A DNA stretch of 64,000 nucleotides from Sycon ciliatum (GCF_964019385.1 NC_088655.1:13746731-13810730), one strand, 5' to 3'. Counted from the first letter of the stretch, positions 28,899-41,645 are shown. Program-made: numbers and translations. Notes: generated by a model from the letters alone, not told the origin.

Positions 28899-31786
28899 AA
28901 CATGACCCACCTGTAAAAGGAGTGGTCGCATTGATTTGAATTTTGGTTTGTTTGTAGGCTGCTGGCACCCACATTCAATGACCCAGAAACTTTGGCACTG
29001 ATGTGAATACATTAGTAGGAAAGTGAAGATTCACGGCGAAAAGCACCAAACTTGGAGATAGGTTATTTCCAGCTTTCAGCAGCCCTGGGCGAGTTGTTTA
29101 GAGATATATGGCTCCCTTTCTTGGCGCAGCTTCATGTGTCCAGCTTTACAACAAGATAAGAATGGTCATTTTTCAGGTTTCGAGGTCCAACCGTGCAAAA
29201 AGGTGAGAAATTGTCAAAAGGTTGACCATTTTTGACCACCTGTCAATTTTAATGCACATCTCTATAACATGACCTAGCTGTAATGTGAGTGCTCGCATGG
29301 ATTGGATTTTTGGTTTTCTTGTAGGCCGCTGCAACCCACATTCAATGACCCAGACACATTGGCATTGCTGTGAATATTTTAGTCGCAAAGTGAGATTCAC
29401 GGCGAAAAGTCTCAAACTTTGAGATTGGTTATTTTCAGCTTTCAGCAGCCCTGCGCGAGTTGTTTAGAGAAATGTGGCTCTTTTGTTTGGTGCACCTTCA
29501 TATGTCCAGCTATACAGCAATATCAGGATGGTCATTTTCGGGTTTTGGGATTTCAAACGTGCAGAAAGATGAGAAATTGTCAAATTTGACCATTTTTGAC
29601 CACCTGTCAATTTTAATGCACCTCTCTATAACACGACCCAGCTGTAATGTGAGGGCTCGCATTGATGTACTTTTTGGTTTGCTTGTAGGCCGCTGGCACC
29701 CACATTCAATGACCCAGAAACTTTGGCACTGCTGTGAATACTTTAGTCGCAAAGTAAAGATTCACGGATAATATTCCCAAACTTGGAGATATTCTATTTT
29801 CAGCTTTCAGCCGCCCTGGGCGAGTTGTTTAGAGAAACGTGTCTGTTTTTCTTGGTGCACCTCCCTATATCAGGCTTTACGCCAAGATTAAGGTGGTAAT
29901 TGTCAAGGTTTGAGCTTCAAACGGGCAGTAAGGTGAGGAATTGTCAAATTTTGACCATTTTGGACTACCTGTCAATGTTAATGCACCTATCTATAACATG
30001 ACCCAGCTGTAATGTGAGTGGTCGTATTGATTTGATTTTTGGGTTGCTTGTAGGTCGCTGGAACCCACATTCAATGGTCCAGAAGTTCTGTCACTGCTGT
30101 GAATACTTTAGTCGCAAAGTGAAGGAAGATTCACGGCGAAAAGCTCCAAACTTGGAGATAGGTTATTTTCAGCTTTGAGCAGCCCTGAGCGAGTTGTTTA
30201 ATGAAATGTGGCTCATTTTCTTCGTCCACCTTCCTATGTCCAGATTATACAACAAGCTCCGGATGGTCCTTTTTCAGGTTTTGAGGTCCAAATGTGCAGA
30301 AAGGTGAGAAATAGTCAAATTTTGACCATTTTTGACCACCTGTCAATTTTAATGCACCTCTCTATAACACGACCCAGCTGTAATGTGAGTGGTCGTATTG
30401 ATTTAATTTTTGGTTTCCTTGTAGGCCGCTGGCACCCACATTCAATGACCCAGAAGCTGTAGCACTGCTGTGAATACTTTAGTCGCAAAGTGAAGATTCA
30501 CGGCGAAAAGTCCCAAACTTGGAGATAGGTTATTTCCAGCTTTCAGCAGCCCTGGGCGAGTTGTTTAGAGAAATGTGGCTCTTTTACTTCGTACACCTTC
30601 CTATGTCGAGCTTATACAACAAGCTTCGGATGGTTCTTTTTCAAGTTTTGAGGTCCCAACGTGCAGAAAGGTGAGAAATAGTCAAATTTTGACCATTTTT
30701 GACCACCTGTCAATTTTAATGCACCTCTCTATAACATGACCCAGCTGTAATGCGAGTGGTCGTATTGATTTGATTTTTGGTTTCCTTGTAGGCCGCTGAC
30801 ACCCACATTTAATGACCCAGAAACTGTAGCACTGCTGTGAATACTTTAGTCGCAAAGTGAAGATTCACGGCGAAAAGTCCCAAACTTGGAGATAGGTTAT
30901 TTTCAGCTTTCAGCAGCCCTGGGCGAGTTGTTTAGAGAAATACGGCTGTTTCTTTTTTATGCACCTCCCTATGTCCAGCTACACAACAAGATCAGGATAG
31001 TGATTTTTCAGGTTTTCAGCTTCAAACGTGCGGAAAGGTGAGAAATTGTCAGCTGTAATAATAGTGCTCGCATTGATTTGATTTTTTGTTTTCTAGTAGG
31101 CCGTTGGCAACCACATGTAATGACCCAGAAATGTTAGTACTGATGTGAATACTTTAGTCACAAAGTGAAGATTCACGGCGAACAGCCCCAAACTTGGAGA
31201 TATTTTATTTTCAGCTTTCAGCAGCCCTGAGCGAGTTGTTTAATGAAATGTGGCTCTTTTACTTCGTACACCTTCTTATGTCCAGCTTATACAACAAGCT
31301 CTGGATGTTGTTTTCAGGTTTTGAGGTCCAAACGTGCAGAAAGGTGAGAAATAGTCAAATTTTGACCATTTTGGACTACCTGTCAATGTTAATGCACCTA
31401 TCTATAACATGACCCAGCTGTAATGTGAGTGGTCATATTGATTTGATTTTTGGGTTGCTTGTAGGTCGCTGGAACCCACATTCAATGGTCCAGAAGTTCT
31501 GTCACTGCTGTGAATACTTTAGTCGCAAAGTGAAGATTCACGGCGAAAAGCTCCAAACTTGGAGATAGGTTATTTTCAGCTTTGAGCAGCCCTGAGCGAG
31601 TTGTTTAATGAAATGTGGCTCATTTTCTTCGTCCACCTTCCTATGTCCAGATTATACAACAAGCTCCGGATGGTCCTTTTTTAGGTTTTGAGGTCCAAAC
31701 GTGCAGAAAGGTGAGAAATAGTCAAATTTTGACCATTTTTGACCACCTGTCAATTTTAATGCACCTCTCTATAACACGACCCAGCT
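28899..31786 (+). repeat. 365-bp satellite array, plus orientation, part 2
   Basis: About 8 monomers continue the array after the hAT-like element. Segments at 29985-30480 and 31395-31780 are near copies of each other, pointing to duplication of multi-monomer blocks. Confidence 0.95.
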
Positions 31787-33028
31787 CTCGTCGACGTCGG
31801 CGGATAATGCTCGATAATCACACAGATTATGCTTTTCAGTATGCTGGCAATATGCTCTGAAAATCACTAAATTATGCTCAAATTATGCTTCATGACACTG
31901 TGCTCTTTCATGTTTATAATGCCACTAAAATGTATAGAATGGGTACTCGGTATCAAATGTGGACTTCCGGAGAAAACTGCATGGAAGAAGATCTAGTATA
32001 GCTATGAATAGTATGAAGGCCGCACACATCACGCAACTACGTTACTTGTTCGACATGTATGACTGTGTATTTTAATTTAAGAAGATCTAGTCTCAGCTAT
32101 GGAGAAGGAACCAGGATACGGCAATAGGCACTGCAACATCATTACAAGCATAATCATGTACAGAAATAATAGAATACTGAGTGTTCATTGTAAGCGTATG
32201 GCACAAGTACTGCTGATGTACATGGAGTTGCTTACCTCTCCTTCTTTCTTATCCTTTCTTTTCCTTCTTCTCTCTCTTTGTTTGCCACGGCGACCCCGTG
32301 TGCTGTCTGTGACTTTGAGCCTCATTTCACTTTACTACTTTTTTTTCTCTTTAACGTTACGTAATACTTTATACCAGGCGTGGGCCATCCACTGTACATA
32401 CATGGTAACATGTAGGTGCTACCATTTTTCCTAGTTTCAATAAAATAGAATCAGAGTCACTGCAGTGACTTATGCATGACACTGCATTGAAAACATGACT
32501 TCAGATATGCATTTGGGAGAATAATGTGCAAGAAATTTGAAAACAATAACAGAAATACCAGTCGAACAGTGGCAGCTTTGGCTGCTGGAGAGACCACATC
32601 CTACAAAGGCTACATGCATCTACTGATCACTAATTCAAAAGCCAGAGGATTCCCCTGCCTTTGTAACAAACAACGAACTCTGGACGGTGAACTTTTGACC
32701 TTTGACGGCCTAAACATTACTTATCTGTTACATTTACAGTCACTGAGTGTAGATCAGGCCCTTTCACGGAGCCGTGCCAGATATATACCGTGGTATGGTA
32801 CGACTCCCTGCCGAGTCCCGGGTGTAGATCTATTTACATTGTATAGGAGGATTCCCTTGCCTTTGTAACAAACAACGGACTCTGGACGGTGAACTTTTGA
32901 CCTTTGAGGCCCTAGTGGTTTTATGCAGCAGTTATGCTGAAGGATCAACTAAATTATGCTCGGCAATGCTATTTTTCAGAAAGCCGTGATTATGCTCAAA
33001 ATTATGCCCGCATTATCCGCCGATGACT
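31787..33028. mobile_element. hAT-like non-autonomous element (ATTATGC family)
   Basis: This 1,242-bp element is flanked by an exact 8-bp duplication ACCCAGCT (31779-31786 and 33029-33036). The end regions are related by inversion (GACGTCGGCGGATAATGC and AGTCATCGGCGGATAATGC). ATTATGC-type motifs cluster at both ends. The interior has a direct repeat containing CTCTGGACGGTGAACTTTTG (near 32680 and 32880) and no transposase. Confidence 0.75.
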
Positions 33029-35786
33029 ACCCAGCTGTAATGTGAGTGGTCGTATTGATTTGATTTTTGGTTACCTTGTAGGCCGCTGGCACCCACATTC
33101 AATGACCCAGAAGCTGTAGCACTGCTGTGAATACTTTAGTCGCAAAGTGAAGATTCACGGCGAAAAGTCCCAAACTTGGAGATAGGTTATTTCCAGCTTT
33201 CAGCAGCCCTGGGCGAGTTGTTTAGAGAAATGTGGCTCTTTTACTTCGTACACCTTCCTATGTCGAGCTTATACAACAAGCTTCGGATGGTTCTTTTTCA
33301 GGTTTTGAGGTCAAAACGTGCAGAAAGGTGAGAAATAGTCAATTTTTGACCATTTTTGACCACCTGTCAATTTTAATGCACCTCTCTATAACATGACCCA
33401 GCTGTAATCTGAGTGGTCGTATTGATTTGATTTTTGGTTTGCTTGTAGGCCGCTGACACCCACATTTAATGACCCAGACACTGTAGCACTGCTGTGAATA
33501 CTTTAGTCGCAAAGTGAAGTTTCACGGCGAAAAGTCCCAAACTTGGAGATAGGTTATTTTCAGCTTTCAGCAGCCCTGGGCGAGTTGTTTAGAGAAATGT
33601 GGCTGTTTTTTATGCACCTCCCTATGTCCAGCTACACAACAAGATCAGGATAGTGATTTTCAGGTTTTCAGCTTCAAACGTGCGTAAAGGTGAGAAATTG
33701 TCAAATTTTGACCAATTTTGACCACCTGTCAATTTTAATGTACCTGTCTATAGCATGACCCAGCTGTAATAATAGTGCTCGCATTGATTTGATTTTTTGT
33801 TTTCTAGTAGGCCGTTGGCAACCACATGTAATGACCCAGAAATGTTAGTACTGATGTGAATACTTTAGTCACAAAGTGAAGATTCACGGCGAACAGCCCC
33901 AAACTTGGAGATATTTTACTTTCAGCTTTCAGCAGCCCTGAGCGAGTTGTTTAATGAAATTTGGCTCTTTTACTTCGTACACCTTCTTATGTCCAGCTTA
34001 TACAACAAGCTTTCGATGTTTTTTTCAGGTTTTGAGGTCCAAACGTGCAGAAAGGTGAGAAATAGTCAAATTTTGACCATTTTTGACCACCTGTCAATTT
34101 TAATGCACCTCTCTATAACACGACCCAGCTGTAATGTGAGTGGACGTATTGATTTGATTTTTGGTTTCCTTGTAGGCCGCTGGCACCCACATTCAATGAC
34201 CCAGAAGCTGTAGCACTGCTGTGAATACTTTAGTCGCAAAGTGAAGATTCACGGCGAAAAGTCCCAAACTTGGAGATAGGTTATTTCCAGCTTTCAGCAG
34301 CCCTGGGCGAGTTGTTTAGAGAAATGTGGCTGTTTTTTTTTATGCACCTCCCTATGTCCAGCTACAAAACAATATCAGGATAGTGATTTTTCAGGTTTTC
34401 AGCTTCAAACGTGCGTAAAGGTGAGAAATTGTCAAATTTTGACCAATTTTGACCACCTGTCAATTTTAATGTACCTGTCTATAGCATGACCCAGCTGTAA
34501 TAATAGTGCTCGCATTGATTTGATTTTTCGTTTTCTAGTAGGCCGTTGGCAACCACATGTAATGACCCAGAAATGTTAGTACTGATGGGAATACCTTAGT
34601 CGCAAAGTGAAGATTCACGGCGAAAAGCCCCTACCTTCGAGATATTTTATGTTCAGCTTTCAGCAGCCCTAGGCGAGTTGTTTAGATTAAAGTGGCTGTT
34701 TTTCTTCGTGCTATATCAAGCTATACGCCAAGATTAAGTCGGTCATTGTCAAGGTTTGACCTTCAAACAGGCAGTAAGGTGAGAAATTGTCAAATTGTGA
34801 CCATTTTTGACCACCTGTCAATTTTAATGCAACTCTCTAAAACATGACCCGGCTGTAATGTGGGTGGTCGCATTGATTTGATTTTTGGTTTGCTGGTAGG
34901 CTGCTGGCACCCACATTCAATGACCCAGAAACTTTGGCACTGTTGTGAATACTTTGGTCGGAAAGTGAAGATTTACGGCGAAAAGCACCAAACTTGGAGA
35001 TAGGTTATTTTCAGTTTTCAGCAGCCCTGGGCGATTTGTTTAGAGAAATTTGGCTCCATTTCTTGGCGCAGCTTCATATGTCCAGCTTTACAACAAGATC
35101 AGGATGGTAATTTTTCAGGTTTTGAGGTCCGAACGTGCAGAAAGGTGAGAAATTGTCGAAATTTGACCATTCTTGACCACTTGTCAAATTTTAATGCACC
35201 TCTCTATAACACGACCCAGCTGTAATGTGAGTGCTCGCATTGATTTAATTTTTGGTTTGCTTGTAAGCCGCTGGAACCCACATTCAATGACCCAGAAACT
35301 TTGGCATGGCTGTGAATACTTTAGTCGCAAAGTAAAGATTCACGGCGAAAATTCCCAAACTTGGAGATATTCTATTTTCAGCTTTCAGCAGCCCTGGGCG
35401 AGTTGTTTAGAGAAACGTGGCTCTTTTGTTTGGTGCACCTTCCTATATCCAGCTATACAACAAGATCAGGATGGTTATTTTTCATGTTTTGGGATTTCAA
35501 ACGTGCCGAAAGGTGAGAAATTGTCAAATTTGACCTTTTTTGACCACCTGTCAATTTTAATGCAAACATGACCCAGCTGTAATGAGACTGAACGCAATGA
35601 TTTGATTCTTGGTTTGCTTGTATGCTGCTGGCACCCACATTCAATGACCCAGAAACGTTGGCATTGATGCGAATACATTAGTCGCAAAGTGAAGATTCAC
35701 GGCGAAAAGCACCAAACTTGGAGATTGGTTATTTTCAGCTTTCAGCAGCCCTGGGCGAGTTGTTTAGAGAAATGTTTTTCTTGGTA
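33029..35786 (+). repeat. 365-bp satellite array, plus orientation, part 3
   Basis: About 8 monomers, the last cut off inside CTTGGTACACC by the TRIM element. The alternation of subtypes follows the same order as in part 2, consistent with block duplication. Confidence 0.95.
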
Positions 35787-35791
35787 CACCT

Positions 35792-36659
35792 ATGGTATTT
35801 TACGTCAACCATGGCGGCTACAATGGCCAACCAGACCACAACGAAGTTGGGGCCAAAGATAAAGTTTATTTCTTTCACGTGAAAATATATACAGGGGCCA
35901 TTTTTACGAAAAATGATTTATGTATACAAAAATGCATGTACGAGGTCACTACATTACACCCCCACCAGAGATGAAGCCGAGAGCAGTTGCTGAAGAACGC
36001 CAAACGGAAAAAAAGATCTTGGAAAGGAAAGGAAAGAGTGAGCGAAGCGTACAAAGCGGAAAGACGGGAAAGAAAAATACACTATACAAGGAGAAAGACT
36101 GTACAAAGAGAAAAAATATGCGCTGCATGTGGAATACCGTTGTATGACACGTGGACACAAGGTCCAAAACAAGGTAGAAAAATGCAGGAAAGGGAAAGAG
36201 GAAACATGCGTGACAGAGGTGGAAGAACGTATCAGAGGCAGTCCAGAGAAAGAAAGTAGAGAAAGGAACAAGGGAAACGTACGCGTGACAGAGGAGGACG
36301 GAACTTGATCTTGTCAGAGGCGGCAGCGGGCTAGGAGATCGTGGCGGTTGATCGGCGGATCGGTGGATGGTGGGCTGGTGAGGTTGTGGGCTTGGGCGCC
36401 TGCTCAATCTGGGCCGCGGAGGTCGAAGGCGCGATGGCCTGCTCCATGCCATCCATACAGCAACTCCGACTCAGCGCAGTGTCAGGGGTCACCAATTATG
36501 GTGTTTTACGTCAACCATGACGGCTACAATGGCCAACCAGACCACAACGAAGTTGGGGCCAAAGAGAAAGTTTATTTCTTTCACGTGAAAATATAAACAG
36601 GGGCCATTTTTACGAAAAATGATTTATGTATACAAAAATGCATGTACGAGGTCACTACA
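35792..36659. mobile_element. Terminal-repeat retrotransposon in miniature (TRIM)
   Basis: Two direct repeats of 162 bp (35792-35953 and 36498-36659) flank a 544-bp purine-rich interior and are themselves flanked by CACCT (35787-35791 and 36660-36664). The satellite sequence continues across the site. The interior has no gag or pol motif. LTR1 and LTR2 differ at about four positions. A primer-binding site is not obvious after LTR1 (TTACACCCCCACC). Confidence 0.8.
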
Positions 36660-36772
36660 CACCTCCCTATGTCCAGATTGTCATTTGTTGACGACTTGTG
36701 CCCAGCTGTCATTTTCAATGTACCTTTTGTATGTAAAACTCTGTACAGCGACAGGTAAAAATGAGTACTAGT
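36660..36772 (+). repeat. Degenerate satellite edge
   Basis: The sequence begins CACCTCCCTATGTCCAGATT like the 365-bp satellite but decays within about 60 bp, marking the right end of the ordered array. Confidence 0.5.
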
Positions 36773-36990
36773 ACTTATATTTTATGAGTGCAATAAAGAG
36801 TATAATAGATGCAGACATGGCCAGACAACAACTAGTTAATGGATTTTTAAAGGATTTTTATGTTATTCAAAATCGATGGAACACGAAAATCGATTTTGAA
36901 TAACATACAAAACCTTTAAAAATCCGTTAACTCGTTGTTGTCTGGCCATGTCTGCATCCATTATACTCCTTATTGCACTCATGAAATTGC
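36773..36990. repeat. Fold-back element
   Basis: Arms of about 88 bp (36789-36876 and 36889-36977) are inverted copies with a loop GGAACACGAAA. They contain ATGGCCAGACAACAACTAGT and its near complement. The structure resembles a palindromic MITE; no clear target duplication is seen. Confidence 0.75.
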
Positions 36991-37017
36991 TTTCTCCACG
37001 CCGACTCTTTAAGTACT

Positions 37018-37146
37018 TATAATTATTGATTTGATTTTGGTTTGTTGCAATTTGTTGGTAGGCCGCTGACACCCGCAAGCAGTGACCCATTAATGTTGGC
37101 CCTGCTGTAGTTTGTCGGAATCACGGGTAAAAAGTCCGGACTTGGA
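37018..37146 (+). repeat. Degenerate 365-bp satellite fragment
   Basis: TTGATTTGATTTTGGTTTGT, GTAGGCCGCTGACACCCGCA and GACTTGGAGATAGGG correspond to parts of the 365-bp monomer, with deletions between them. Confidence 0.7.
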
Positions 37147-38205
37147 GATAGGGAGGGCCAAAGGGCCCAAATATGCTCAAAAAATTCGCATATTATGCTT
37201 TTCGCATATTGGCCACTTGCTTCAAAATATGCTTCGAAATCACACAAAAGCAGAAAAATATGCTCGGAATATGCTCGAAATATGCTCGAAATATGAACTG
37301 ATATCAGTTATAATTATGCGAATTCTTTGCTCCTTGTAGCAAAATATGCTACATTTGGTACAATATGCCCATGGCGACTTGTCCCCTTGGAAAATCGCGA
37401 TTCTGCGGCCGCGATAAATTTCGCGGGTTTCCGCTAGGGAGGGCCCAAATATGCTCAAAAATTTCGCATATTATGCTTTCGCATATTGGCCACTTGCTTC
37501 AAAATATGCTTCGAAATATGCTCGAAATATGCTCGAAATATGAACTGATATCAGTGATAACTGTGCGAATTCTTTGCTCCTTGTAGCAAAATATGCTACA
37601 TTTGGTACAATATGCTAGATTTGCTACTTAATGCGACCTTGAGTCGCGGACACTCTCTTTTCGGGTCAAAATTTCGCCCCGTGTTTGGATGAGCATTTTT
37701 CCTTCCGGGCTAAGTTTGGAAGTGTTCCCTGACCGAGCGTGCCGTGGTAAGTTTCCTTGTCCATTCCCGCAATCTGCCCTATAATTATGTGAATTTTTTT
37801 TCTTTTTTTTTCTACAAAATCCACATATCTCCAGACACTGGGGTGAATGATGGAGTGTGGTGGTGGGGCCCATTAAGCTCCGCCGACCAGAGGTCTCGGC
37901 TTCATAGCTCCATGGACGCACCAAAGGGATATTGGGTAGGTAGGATTAAATTGAGAAAGAAAACAGAAGAAAGAATATGGAAAGATTGTATTGCTCAGTG
38001 AGCAAAAGAATAAGTTGAGTACATGTATTGATGTGAACGCTGTTAGACTTTTAAATTCAAGAGGAGACTGTCTGTGATGAGAAATTCTTCGCTCCTTGTA
38101 GCAAAATATGCTACATTTGGTGGGATTTGCTACTTTATGCGACCTTGTGTCAAAAGGACCAAATATGCGAAAATATGCGCAAGCATATTACCGCGAATCT
38201 AGCAT
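37147..38205. mobile_element. ATATGC-rich element remnant
   Basis: The segment begins AGGGAGGGCC and has the same dense ATATGC motifs as the hAT-like MITE at 39552. A stretch of about 190 bp is duplicated (37175-37370 and 37455-37620), each copy with TGAACTGATATCAGT and GCTCCTTGTAGCAAAATATG. A third partial copy lies at 38090-38150. The right end with GCGCAAGCATATT resembles the end of the MITE at 39552-40064. No target duplication was found. Confidence 0.55.
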
Positions 38206-39543
38206 TTACCGTGGAAAACGTGCAATTTTCTTCATTTTGACTAAATTTTCAGTGAATCCATGCCATGAGCCCATGCTATGGGCCACACTGTACAGACTTT
38301 GATGCGTGGTGTGTTCTGTGCGCTTAGCTTGTGTAATTGGTGTATGCGGAGCGTGGGGCTGCGAATATGTGTCCCCAGGGCCGAACTTTGACATTGCACT
38401 GTTCTTCGCGCTTCGAAATTCCTTGCTATAGTCCATTTCAAAAAGATTAGCAATCAGGTTTTGGTCTTAAAAAGTATGAAGATAAGGGAAATTTGGACAA
38501 CAAAGTACATAGAATGGCTTGTTAGGACACGGCAAATTGTTCTGTGAAGGTTTCGGAACAATTGGACCAGCCGTTAAGGAGTTAGAATTTCGGCCAGGTT
38601 TCCGGCTTTTTCCCATGGTTTACAATTTGCCCTGGATGTCAGTATCGATTTTTTATCAAAACCCACGATTTATCCTTTCCTTTTTGGCCTTGTGGTTATG
38701 AATGCTGTCTGCTGACCATGAAGCTGTGATTCAAATCCCAAACTATTTTCAAGTCAAACTTTTTTCATTGTTTTGGTGGTCACGCTGGTACAAAAAGTAC
38801 AAGCCAAAGAAGGACTGGGTGGCTGCGCCAAACGATTTGTTGTTGTTGGAGCTCGCGTTTCCTGCCGAACAAAGACACTTGTGAACACACCCACAACACT
38901 GAAACGGTGCGAGTGAACACGGAAGTCATTGCGCTGTAGCTACGTGTTGTTGAATACAACGGCACATCGATCGATCGATTTCTCTTTGAGAATTATTTTA
39001 GTATTTCAAGATCGCCAATTTATTTGAATGTAGGAGTCAACAGCTTTCACAGGCGTCTGCTTTTCTCAAAATGTCGTCGAAGTCACACGGATAGCTTTGC
39101 CAAGTCATGGCCTTGGGAATGAGTCTGTGTCGATGTCGTTTTCGTCACATCGTGAGAGTAAATTGCATCGCAGCTCAAAGAAATTGGGCACGAAACGAAT
39201 TGGGACCCATCCCGCTCGTCAACATTTACCACACTTTCGACATGTCCTGAGCCTCTCTGTCCATATCGATACGAGGAAGAACTCGTTTGTTGTAAACCAG
39301 ACGTACCGGTACATGTACCGACGTGAGTGAGTTGTCATTTTTCATGCTTTCGCGCGGATTATTTCTTCGAGTTCACAGTGAGTTTTTCCAGCCAGCTCTC
39401 GAGCGCGCATACGGTAAGACGGCAAACTCCCCGGGCGATCGCCAGGATTGCTAATCTTTTTGAAACTGACTGTAGATCCTCTGTTCAGGTTTTGTGGTCC
39501 ATACGTATCATCGCAAGAACTGCAGTTTCCGCAAAATTACTAT
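38206..39543. other. Unclassified sequence, no gene recognised
   Basis: About 1.3 kb with balanced composition. Only short frames occur and none shows a known motif. A compact GATCGATCGATTT lies near 38968. I see no tandem or inverted structure longer than a few tens of bases. Confidence 0.4.
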
Positions 39544-39551
39544 ATCTGGCC

Positions 39552-40064
39552 TAGGCCTCGACCAAATATGCTAAAAAAAAGAGCATATTATGCTCGTCGC
39601 ATATCAGGGAAAACGGCCACAATATGCCCAAGGTTTAGCAAGATATGCAAAAAGATATGCAAAAATATGCCAAAATATGCTCGACATAAACAGAAAGTGT
39701 AGATCATTTCAGTAAAATTACAACCTTGGAATATTTATTGGCTTCACGGATATCATGCTCATGATGCAAACCAAAACACATGCAGAATAGTATGGCTGGG
39801 GTGTGTCCCCAGCAACCGTAGCGATAGTGTTCATCCATGGGGAAATGTAGCAAACGCCTCAACCATTCCAAGTCATCCATAAAAGGCATTTCTGAACGCA
39901 TTATGTCCATAATATGAATGTTTTGTCTTCATTTTCTTCAGAATATTTTAATTATATGCTGGCTTCATTCCAATATTCCCTTTGTCGCTCAATATGCCAT
40001 AATTATATGAACTGTCTCACAAATGTATGCGGAAATATGCGCAAGCATATTTGGTCGAGGCCTA
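39552..40064. mobile_element. 513-bp hAT-like MITE
   Basis: Perfect terminal inverted repeats start TAGGCCTCGACCAAATATGC. The flanks are an exact 8-bp duplication ATCTGGCC (39544-39551 and 40065-40072). Ten or more ATATGC motifs lie near the left end and several near the right. It is the cleanest member of the ATATGC/ATTATGC set in this window. Confidence 0.85.
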
Positions 40065-40129
40065 ATCTGGCCCACATTTTTCGCTCTTTTCGCCCCACAA
40101 ATTCCGGAATTTTTTCCCGTGATTTTCCA

Positions 40130-41500
40130 GGGGGACAGTATAATAATCAGTGTGGCTCTTTTTTTGTGCACGATCTCAACTGTCAAATCCTATAGGATTT
40201 TCTTCAATACGTCAATGTCTTCAATCATGATCATGCCACCGATAAGTAAGTTGTACGCCTAAATTGAATTGTAAGGTGTTAGGGCAGCATCAGTTGCTCT
40301 CTTCAGAAGGTTTCAAGAGTGCCAGTTTTATCACTTGACTTATAGAGACGTTTTAGGGAGGACATGTCTGTGTTTTGACAGATTACATAGGATTTGAGTG
40401 TTCTGAATTATCCAGAGTGTTGTAAATTGTAATGCATGCAGATGATGGTAGAAGTGGCAGGGAAAGGCCTTTCAAAGCAATATTAGAAGCGATCGGTACA
40501 CTGAATAACTGTACAAAAATACCATGCACACCACTTGACTACAAATAATATACCATGAATAGAAGTCTGTGATTAACTGAGGAGTACTTCCACAGGTTGA
40601 CACATCTAGTACTTTTCGGAAGTTTCACCCGGAAAATTGGTTCGAAATTTCCATGGGAGTGCATCGAAAACAGTTCCAAACACCTCATGAAACCCATGTC
40701 ATCAATTCGTATCTCTTAATTTGCTGGCCAAAAATCCTATATAATATAAAGGAAAATCCTATATAATATATAGGATTTTTACATTTTCAAATCCTATATT
40801 ATAGGATTTGAAAATGTGTGCCTTTTATGCCGTTGTTATTGGTCATCACGACCAATAATAACGGCATAATGGTTTTCATGGAAGTTGTAAAATATGTTTG
40901 AGGCATGAATTTTTACATTTTAGATTCATAGGGCGATAATATTTCTGATGAATACCCATTTTCAGCAATAATTGAAAATTTGAGCATAATTGTTCAGCTG
41001 CTGTCATGGAAAGGACGGAAGCAGTGAATGTGCAGAAGAACATTGCAGGTGTGGCACGGGGTGGTTTCTTGACGACATATCGCACATGCCGTCATGAAAC
41101 TACCAGTTTTAAGGATAAAACAAGGTCCAATAAAATCTCAAATCCTATTATATAGGAATCGTAAAATAGGGCACAGGCCTTAGTAATATTGGGCAAGGAG
41201 ATGAGCCGGAGATGTTAGTGTTTGAAAAAATTATCTTATTCAACTCTCGATATCTACTAAGACCTAGCAAGGAAGAATTGGTCACATACTTTTTGCTATT
41301 CTCATGCCACACCCATTTTGAGTTGAAAAATATGACCAAAATCCTGTATATACATGTATACATGTAGGATTTAGCAAATTAAGAGATAGGTTTGTATAGG
41401 TTTGTATAGGTTGTTTATCAAAATCCTTTACCCAGAAATCAAATCCTATAATTATATACATGTAGGACAGTCTAAGAGATATAACCAGCTGGAGGAGGAA
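40130..41500. repeat. Cluster of AATCCTATA/TATAGGATT palindromes
   Basis: Short inverted repeats built on AATCCTATA recur at about 40185, 40735, 40765, 40790, 41137, 41345 and 41440. The largest are the perfect palindrome around AAATCCTATATTATAGGATT (40779-40816) and a hairpin with arms ATGCCGTTGTTATTGGTC (40829-40870). No coding region is evident between them. Confidence 0.65.
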
Positions 41501-41509
41501 ATCAGGGTG

Positions 41510-41635
41510 GTCACTGTCAGTCTTGCAGCTGCCAATGGCCAGAAAGGTGAGAAATTGTCAGAGAAAAGTTGCGACTCAAGGGCAAAAAGCGCCAAACTTG
41601 GACATTGTTATTTTCAGCTCCGTTATGCTCCAGCT
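41510..41635 (+). repeat. Remnant of the 365-bp satellite
   Basis: GAAAGGTGAGAAATTGTCAG, GCGCCAAACTTGGACATTGT and TATTTTCAGCTCC match parts of the 365-bp monomer, about 4.5 kb beyond the main array. Confidence 0.6.
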
Positions 41636-41645
41636 CGCTCCGGCA

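Noticed and set aside
35949..36452. 167-codon minus-strand frame in the TRIM interior
   Set aside because: It is made of Phe/Ser/Pro-rich translation of a purine-rich tract and matches no retrotransposon protein.
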